Source of the DNA: Bacillus sp. AFS015802
GTDB taxonomy: Bacteria > Bacillota > Bacilli > Bacillales > Bacillaceae_B
DNA: 64,000 bases
NCBI RefSeq assembly: GCF_002561455.1
Contig: NZ_NTUP01000066.1
Location: 1 to 64,000 of the forward strand
Direction: 5' to 3'
Part shown: one piece after another, positions 58,899 through 64,000 of the stretch
How the letters are laid out: each line of letters opens with the position of its first letter
How positions within the stretch are numbered: the first letter of the stretch is position 1
Made by a program: the position numbers and the translations under genes
Notes under the pieces: generated by a model
Seen by the model: the letters and a program-made list of their open reading frames with translations, nothing else
Databases searched by the model: none
Told to the model about the DNA's origin: nothing

Positions 58899-60382
58899 GA
58901 GTCATTCTCCTTTTTAGGATCTTCTTCCATCGGTTCCTCTTTATGAAACTCAGGAATGGTCTTGTTGATCTCAGGGATGGGCTTCCGAATGAATACATCC
59001 TTCTCCACGTCCCGCCGTGTAAACGGAGAGATCGGAGCAAGATAGGGTACGGTGAAGGATCTCAAATAGCAAAGGTGCACCAAAAGCAACAATGTAAAGA
59101 GGGCGAGCCCGTATAATCCAAGCATGGCGCCGATCAAAATCAGGCTGAGCTTCAGAATTCTGACGGAATAGTTCATAATGGCGATCGGAATGAGACTGGA
59201 ATAGATGAACGATACGCTGACAATTACTAAAGTAATGGGCTGTACAAGCTGGGCTTCTACCGAGGCCTGGCCGAAAACGATGGCACCGAACAGCGAAAGG
59301 GTGATGATCACGGCTTGTGGAAGCCGGGTGGTCCCTTCGAATATGGCATCCGTCAAAGTGACGACGATGAGCACTTCAATGACGGTCGGAAACGGGACGG
59401 ATTCCTGTTGGGCCGTAAATCCGACCAATAACTTTACGGGTAACAGCCCTTTGTGAAAGGTCGTGAACGCCACATATAAAGCGGGAATGTAAAGCGCTAC
59501 CCAAAAGAAGATAAAGCGAAGGGACCGTACATATTTCGTGGCTTCGCTTTGAATATAATAATCATCTGCCGACTGAAAGAACTGGATGAAGACAGCGGGG
59601 GCAATAAGTGCGAACGGACTTCCGTCCACCACGATGCACACACGTCCCTCCAGTACCTCGGCCACCGCCACATCGGGTCTGTCCGTATCCAAGACCAGGG
59701 GAAAGAGGGTTTTTGACTCCTTCGTCAAATACTCGGAAATGTAGTTGGAGCCAATCACCGAATCCATTGTGATGTTTTGCAGCTTTTGTTTGATATCCGA
59801 TAATATATCTGGGTCGACCATATGATCCAAGTAGACAAGGGAAACAGACGTATTGGTGAGAGTACCATATGTTTCGGTTTCGACCTTCAGCGAAGGATTC
59901 TTGATATACTTTCGGATTAGACCCACATTTCCACTCCGGCTCTCCGTAAATCCCACATCCGGTCCCTGTACGGTCCGCTGTCCCTTGGGACTTGAAAGGG
60001 AGCGTTCCTCCCATTTGGACGTATCGGCGGCCAGTGCGTACCTCTCCCCTTCAAACAGGATAAGGGTGGCTCCATCCACCAGTTTGCCGATGATTTCGTC
60101 CATGTCCTTGACGATTTCTATGTCCGTAACCTGCATCACCTCATGCATCATGAAAGGGAAAAAGCGCTCCTTTTCCCCGGGAGGCTGTTTCTGTAATAAA
60201 GGTTCGATGATATGCTCCTGAATGGACGTCGCATCCACAATGTTCTCTATGTAAAGGAGGCAGGCAGAAAGATGGTCACCGGGTAACGTCAAGTACCGGG
60301 TCTTGACATCCGAGCTTTCCCCAAAGGAGGCAAGAAGCTCTGAGACTCTTTCTTTCAACGTGCCGGATTCGTTCGTATTCAT
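58895..60382 (-). CDS. Spore germination protein GerA
   Basis: A 495-residue GerAA/GerKA-type subunit. A soluble N-terminal half (about 1-290) has VAVAEVLEGRVCIVVDGSPF, and the C-terminal half has about five helices (TRLPQAVIITLSLFGAIVFG). It forms part of the nutrient germinant receptor. The ATG at 60382 follows AAGGGTGAG. A sigma-G-like promoter lies 32-62 bases upstream. First gene of the operon. Confidence 0.92.
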   Translation of the reverse strand: MNTNESGTLKERVSELLASFGESSDVKTRYLTLPGDHLSACLLYIENIVDATSIQEHIIEPLLQKQPPGEKERFFPFMMHEVMQVTDIEIVKDMDEIIGKLVDGATLILFEGERYALAADTSKWEERSLSSPKGQRTVQGPDVGFTESRSGNVGLIRKYIKNPSLKVETETYGTLTNTSVSLVYLDHMVDPDILSDIKQKLQNITMDSVIGSNYISEYLTKESKTLFPLVLDTDRPDVAVAEVLEGRVCIVVDGSPFALIAPAVFIQFFQSADDYYIQSEATKYVRSLRFIFFWVALYIPALYVAFTTFHKGLLPVKLLVGFTAQQESVPFPTVIEVLIVVTLTDAIFEGTTRLPQAVIITLSLFGAIVFGQASVEAQLVQPITLVIVSVSFIYSSLIPIAIMNYSVRILKLSLILIGAMLGLYGLALFTLLLLVHLCYLRSFTVPYLAPISPFTRRDVEKDVFIRKPIPEINKTIPEFHKEEPMEEDPKKENDS

Positions 60383-60413
60383 TGCGCTCACCCTTTTGGT
60401 TATGTCAATAAGA

Positions 60414-60444
60414 TAGTATGCGCTGATTGAGGGGGTATCATTCA
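60414..60444 (-). promoter_or_regulatory. Sigma-G-like forespore promoter of the ger operon
   Basis: On the minus strand TGAATG (60439-60444) and CATACTA (60414-60420) are 18 bases apart; the B. subtilis sigma-G consensus is TGAATA-17/18-CATACTA. This fits the forespore expression of ger operons. Confidence 0.82.
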
Positions 60445-60454
60445 AAAGGGGAAG

Positions 60455-60521
60455 GGGACAGGGCCAGGGCCAGGGGGACAGGTACCTTGGACCAATCGGG
60501 TCATGGTACCTGTCCCCCTGG
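60455..60521. repeat. Second-family hairpin repeat, copy 2
   Basis: CCAGGGGGACAGGTACC (60470-60486) and GGTACCTGTCCCCCTGG (60505-60521) are perfect 17-bp arms around TTGGACCAATCGGGTCAT. A degenerate partial copy (GGGGACAGGGCCAGGG) precedes it at 60455. It lies between the gerA promoter and the DUF3231 gene. A short T run follows on plus. Confidence 0.85.
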
Positions 60522-60590
60522 TCCACTTTTTTTCTGCATGCCTTCCAATGAATAAGGAATAATAGTAGCGACAAGTAACCAGGAGGTAAG

Positions 60591-61145
60591 ATGATGACCA
60601 ATGCATTTGAAGCGATTTCAGCTATGATGAAAACGTTTGTGGATGAAGCGCCCAAACCCCCTCTTCATGTCGGTGAAGTAATGGACCTTTGGACCGCATT
60701 CACGGCTTTTCATGAAGCCCACGCCCTCTATCAGATTGGACTGAACACGACGACGGACAAGGATATGCAGCATGTGCTGCAGAACGCATTGGATGGGAGT
60801 ATATCCGATACGAAGAAAATAGAGAAACTCCTGTTAAAGGAAGGCGTCCCTCTGCCTCTGGTCAATCCCAAAAAGCCGCTGTCAGAACCAGACGCCGTAC
60901 CGGAAGGGGTCAAGCTGAAGGATGACGAGATTGCCAATCTGATATCAGCCAAAGTGGCGGCATCCATCACCTTTTGTGCCCAGGCAATGTCCAAGACGGT
61001 CCGGACCGATGTCGGGCTGATGTTCTTTTCCATTCAAATCAACCTGATGAAATTCGCTGCACCGTTAAAAAATTTAATGATCTCAAGGGGTTGGCTCAGG
61101 ATCCCGCCGAAATATAACCCTCCCGGTGCGCCTGACAGGGAGTAG
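60591..61145 (+). CDS. DUF3231 family protein
   Basis: A 184-residue helical protein. It has AFTAFHEAHALYQIGLNTTTD, which fits the DUF3231 ferritin-like helix pattern, and a C-terminal MISRGWLRIPPKYNPP. The family occurs in spore formers and is related to coat-associated proteins. AGGAGGTAAG precedes two adjacent ATG codons. Function unknown. Confidence 0.82.
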   Translation: MMTNAFEAISAMMKTFVDEAPKPPLHVGEVMDLWTAFTAFHEAHALYQIGLNTTTDKDMQHVLQNALDGSISDTKKIEKLLLKEGVPLPLVNPKKPLSEPDAVPEGVKLKDDEIANLISAKVAASITFCAQAMSKTVRTDVGLMFFSIQINLMKFAAPLKNLMISRGWLRIPPKYNPPGAPDRE

Positions 61146-61165
61146 ATCAAAACTCAATATTTCTA

Positions 61166-61207
61166 GGAAGCTGGAAGTTTGTCCGGAAGTGGATAAGCTT
61201 CTTTTTT
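61166..61207 (+). terminator. Terminator after the DUF3231 gene
   Basis: GAAGCT and AGCTTC pair across a ~24-base loop with an inner weak stem and are followed by six T. Confidence 0.55.
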
Positions 61208-61370
61208 ATGAAAAGATTTATCTAAAGGTTATTTAAAAGCCATCCAGTTCAACCCAATAAAAACCATAAAATATCAAACTATTCATACAATTCAGTGAAG
61301 TAGCGGTTTTATAACTTGGCATAGAACTTGCAATGTATTCATTGAATCCCAACAAAAGGAGGACGATTGT

Positions 61371-62384
61371 GTGAAGAAATGGATGGTTGGTTTGGTGGTT
61401 GCTGTGTTATGGGGAGTTACGTTGACTGCCGCAGGTGCTGCCCGGAGCAGCTACACGTATTATCCTTATGGAGATGAAGGGGACGTCACGGCTGCAACGA
61501 CCTATGGAGTGAATTTGATGGGTGGATCGACGGATGTGGATGAAGCGATGAGATGGATGGCGGAGAAGGCGAACGGGGGAGACTTCGTTATACTTAGAAC
61601 ATCAGGCAGTGACGGGTATAATCAGTATTTGTATGATCTGGCCGCTGACAATCAGTCACCTTTGAATTCCGTCGAGACCATTCTATTAAAAAGTCGGAAT
61701 GCCGCCTATGAAAATGTTGTGCTGGATAAAGTGAAGAACGCCGAAGCGGTTTTCTTCGCTGGTGGAGATCAGTTTCTTTATGTGGACTATATTGAAGGAA
61801 CGCCGCTTGAGGATGTCTTGAACTCACGGATTCAAAAAGGGATCCCGATCGGCGGGACTTCAGCGGGACTGGCCATTCAAGGGGACTTTGTATATGACGC
61901 TCAGAATGGAACCGTCTATTCGGACGAAGCGTTGGCAGATCCTTACAACCGCTATATGACGTTCTCAAGGAACTTCCTCGAAAACCGATACCTGGCTAAC
62001 ACGATCACGGACAGTCACTTCGAGCAGCGGGACAGGATGGGGCGTCTCGTAGGCTTCTTATCACGTAATCTTCTCGACGGATGGACCACAGAGGCGAAGG
62101 GGATTGCCGTGAATGAGCAGACGGCTCTCTTAATCGAAGCGGATGGATCGGCACGGGTCGCCGTTCAACCGGGGGGAACCAATCAATCGGTGTACCTGGC
62201 GAAGGCTACCTCACAGCCGAGCAATGTCTCGCCTCTATCCATCAGCAACGTGAATGTCATCAAGCTGGAGAATGGTGACACGATTGATATGACGGATTGG
62301 GCCAATCATACTGGTTTCTCCTATCAATTAGATGCAGTCAATGGGGTGTTGCGTTCATCCAGCGGATCGATTTATGGGAACTAG
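61371..62384 (+). CDS. Secreted cyanophycinase-like peptidase (S51 family)
   Basis: A 337-residue protein of the cyanophycinase/S51 peptidase group. A signal peptide (residues 4-22) ends near AAGAARS. The catalytic serine lies in GIPIGGTSAGLAIQG near residue 167, with FFAGGDQFLYVDY before it and a DSHFEQRDRMGRL segment after it, as in the family. It may hydrolyse a secreted or external poly-amino-acid or N-blocked peptide. The GTG start has AAAAGGAGGACG upstream. Confidence 0.85.
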   Translation: MKKWMVGLVVAVLWGVTLTAAGAARSSYTYYPYGDEGDVTAATTYGVNLMGGSTDVDEAMRWMAEKANGGDFVILRTSGSDGYNQYLYDLAADNQSPLNSVETILLKSRNAAYENVVLDKVKNAEAVFFAGGDQFLYVDYIEGTPLEDVLNSRIQKGIPIGGTSAGLAIQGDFVYDAQNGTVYSDEALADPYNRYMTFSRNFLENRYLANTITDSHFEQRDRMGRLVGFLSRNLLDGWTTEAKGIAVNEQTALLIEADGSARVAVQPGGTNQSVYLAKATSQPSNVSPLSISNVNVIKLENGDTIDMTDWANHTGFSYQLDAVNGVLRSSSGSIYGN

Positions 62385-62387
62385 ATA

Positions 62388-62428
62388 GATGAGGGACGGA
62401 CCTTCGGTGGTCCGTCCCTCATCTTTTT
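62388..62428 (+). terminator. Terminator built from the GAGGGACGGACC word
   Basis: GATGAGGGACGGACC and GGTCCGTCCCTCATC form a perfect 15-bp stem around TTCGGT, then five T. It closes the cyanophycinase gene. Confidence 0.9.
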
Positions 62429-62445
62429 CGTTTAGGGGAAAATGC

Positions 62446-62493
62446 GAAAAACGTGCAGACAGAGCCAGGGTTGCCCCATGGCACTGTCTGTAC
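62446..62493 (-). terminator. Terminator of the TetR gene
   Basis: GTGCAGACAG and CTGTCTGTAC arms with an inner GCCA/TGGC stem; on the minus strand TTTTT follows. Confidence 0.72.
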
Positions 62494-62495
62494 AC

Positions 62496-63089
62496 CTACT
62501 TTTTATATCCAGAAATGCCATACATCAGTGTCCTCAGGATGATTTCATGATTTTTCCTGCTTTCCTGATCACTAAAGAGAATGCTTTGTCCGGAGGAAAT
62601 ATCTTTTCGATACAGCTCGATGATTTTCATGATGAGGTCATTCGGTACATCGGGTGAGATGGTTCCTTCTGTTTTGGCATCATTGATAAAGGTAGTAATC
62701 ATTTCATAGGTCTTATTGATGAATTCCGTTTCAATCAGTTCTTTCATTTGTGGATCATTCATGATAAATGAAATGAAATCGGGATGAAATTGACTCAATA
62801 ATTCATTCTTCGTAAAAATAAGTGCTGCCAGTTTCTCTTCTGTGGAATCATCCGATTGAGTGATTTGATCGGCTGCATGTAGTTGTTCGGACAAAACAGT
62901 TCGGACCACTTCCACAATCAGACCTTCTTTACTGCCGAAGTAGTTGTAAATGGTCACCACCGAAACCTGTGCCTGTCCGGCAATTTCCCGAATAGAAACC
63001 TTGCTTGGGGAGAATGATTTAAATAAGACGAGAGCTGATTGGATAATCAGTTCTCTTTTTTTATCTGTGCGTACTTTAAACCCGTCCAT
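62496..63089 (-). CDS. TetR-family regulator of the ABC module
   Basis: A 197-residue TetR regulator with the helix-turn-helix at VSIREIAGQAQVSVVTIYNYFGSKEGL. The C-terminal domain resembles the AcrR-type ligand pocket. It is divergent from an ABC transporter gene, with a shared operator region rich in TGTTTCA/TGAAACA half-sites. It probably represses the transporter. Confidence 0.87.
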   Translation of the reverse strand: MDGFKVRTDKKRELIIQSALVLFKSFSPSKVSIREIAGQAQVSVVTIYNYFGSKEGLIVEVVRTVLSEQLHAADQITQSDDSTEEKLAALIFTKNELLSQFHPDFISFIMNDPQMKELIETEFINKTYEMITTFINDAKTEGTISPDVPNDLIMKIIELYRKDISSGQSILFSDQESRKNHEIILRTLMYGISGYKK

Positions 63090-63121
63090 TGCTTCACCTC
63101 TGAAAAAATTATAACAAAATG

Positions 63122-63194
63122 TTGATTTTGTTTCAAAATATTATTATAATCATTTTGTACCAAATGAAACAAAAATATAAAAATGTTTCAAAAT
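63122..63194. promoter_or_regulatory. Divergent promoter and TetR operator region
   Basis: On plus, TTGATT (63122) and TATAAT (63145-63150) are 17 bases apart. On minus, TTGGTA and TATTTT are 17 apart as well. TTTTGTTTCA (63126-63135) and TGAAACAAAA (63165-63174) are reverse complements, and TGTTTCAAAAT recurs directly at 63184-63194. They are candidate half-sites for the adjacent TetR regulator. Confidence 0.75.
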
Positions 63195-63208
63195 TAGGAG
63201 TGGATATC

Positions 63209-64000
63209 ATGATTGCGATAGAAGCAAAAGGACTGACCTATTCGTATGATGGGAAGTCAAACGCGGTGGATCAATTAACCTTTCAGGTGAAAAAAGGAGA
63301 AGTGTTCGGCTTTTTAGGTCCGAGTGGAGCAGGGAAGTCAACGACGATCAGGCTGTTGACCAAGCTGATTGCCCCGCCACCGGGAAAGGTCTTTATTCTT
63401 GGGCAGGATATGTCCAAAGCGAATCACTCGTTTTATAAAAAAATTGGGATCGCTTTTGAAAATGATGTCTTATACCCAACCTTGACGGGATATGAAAATC
63501 TCATTTTCCACGCTAAATTGTATGGCACAGGAGAAACCGAAGTGAATGACATCCTGAAGAAAATGGACCTGTACAAGTCCAAGGATAAGAAAGCGGGGGA
63601 GTATTCCAAAGGGATGAAAACCAGGCTCGTTCTGGCCAGGGCCCTTGTCACCAATCCGGAGGTCCTGTTCATGGATGAGCCGACGTCGGGAATGGACCCG
63701 GAAATCGCGGCCTATGTCAGGGAAGTCATCCGCAAGATGAACCAAAAGGGTACGACCATGTTCCTGACCACACATGATATGAATGAAGCGGAAAAGCTAT
63801 GTGACCGCATCGCATTTTTCAATAACGGGAAGATTGTAGAGTTAGATACTCCTGAAAGCTATAAGAAACGATTTGGTGAAAAAACGGTCACAATCGAACA
63901 GAAAGGGAAGAAGCATACCTTTACCCAGGACGGTGATCTCTCTAACCTACTTGAAATGATCGGAAAGAAAGAATTCGAGAGTATCCATACCCAGGAAGCG
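63209..64000 (+). CDS. ABC transporter ATP-binding protein, truncated by the window end
   Basis: The first 264 residues are present and the frame is open at 64000. Walker A is GPSGAGKST, the Q-loop region includes NDVLYPTLTG, the signature is YSKGMKTRL, Walker B is VLFMDEPTSGMDP and the switch histidine is in TTHDMNEAEK. The signature motif is degenerate (SKGMK instead of SGGQ-like), as in drug/Na+ exporter-type ATPases. TTAGGAGTGG precedes the ATG. A permease gene is expected downstream. It is divergent from tetR. Confidence 0.88.
   Translation, partial: MIAIEAKGLTYSYDGKSNAVDQLTFQVKKGEVFGFLGPSGAGKSTTIRLLTKLIAPPPGKVFILGQDMSKANHSFYKKIGIAFENDVLYPTLTGYENLIFHAKLYGTGETEVNDILKKMDLYKSKDKKAGEYSKGMKTRLVLARALVTNPEVLFMDEPTSGMDPEIAAYVREVIRKMNQKGTTMFLTTHDMNEAEKLCDRIAFFNNGKIVELDTPESYKKRFGEKTVTIEQKGKKHTFTQDGDLSNLLEMIGKKEFESIHTQEA

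Noticed and set aside
1..64000. CRISPR arrays, tRNA or rRNA genes
   Set aside because: No regularly spaced direct repeats with unique spacers, no tRNA cloverleaf with CCA/TTCGA-like arms, and no rRNA-like stretch were seen by eye; a computed scan would be decisive.

Overview
The window comes from an endospore-forming, low-to-medium-GC Gram-positive bacterium of the Bacillaceae. Evidence is a gerA-type germinant receptor operon with a sigma-G-like promoter, cwlJ, a DUF3231 protein, strong AAGGAGG ribosome binding sites with frequent TTG and GTG starts, KGG stress proteins behind a sigma-B-like promoter, ahpCF behind a PerR-like box, and a caa3-type oxidase. Gene content looks like a Bacillus or Rossellomorea-type species; the genus is an inference. 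No rRNA, tRNA, CRISPR array or intact transposon was found.

Layout. 0-5 kb: small housekeeping genes (YnfA, YkvA family, a TSUP exporter, a methyltransferase, a CPBP protease, a HAD phosphatase). 5-28 kb: mostly co-directional small operons rich in NUDIX hydrolases, GNAT acetyltransferases, APH-fold kinases, SAM methyltransferases and short membrane proteins. It also holds cwlJ, two M3 oligoendopeptidases and an orphan pair of peptide/nickel-type ABC permeases. 28-37 kb: cell-surface region with a repeat-containing exported protein carrying an MPNTG anchor next to a class F sortase, an Asp-box protein, a zinc-ribbon/helix-hairpin-helix operon, and two exported disordered proteins, one with a GH25-like domain. 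37-43 kb: LysR regulator, acyl-CoA thioesterase, MFS transporter and a tandem pair of KGG proteins. 43-47 kb: ctaC-ctaD-ctaE plus a short fourth gene on the minus strand. 47-54 kb: a PAS-STAS stressosome-like protein, a DUF3243 protein, a Dph6-like ATPase, a PP2C-like phosphatase and ahpCF. 54-64 kb: MFS/TetR efflux module with two operators, gerA-gerC-gerB, DUF3231, a secreted cyanophycinase-like peptidase, and a divergent TetR/ABC transporter module cut by the window end.

The most unusual signal is a 14-base word, GAGGGACGGACCTY. Its 11-base core GGGACGGACCT occurs 15 times exactly in this window, and three one-mismatch copies occur as well; chance would give about 0.03. Ten copies fall in 2.1 kb (49.5-51.7 kb). 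Some copies form intergenic hairpins and terminators. Others sit singly inside coding sequence in all three frames and both orientations. This is the distribution expected of a DNA-uptake-type word, or of remnants of REP elements moved by a RAYT transposase. A second hairpin repeat family (CCAGGGGGACAGGT...) is present twice, and one copy supplies the stop codon of gerB.
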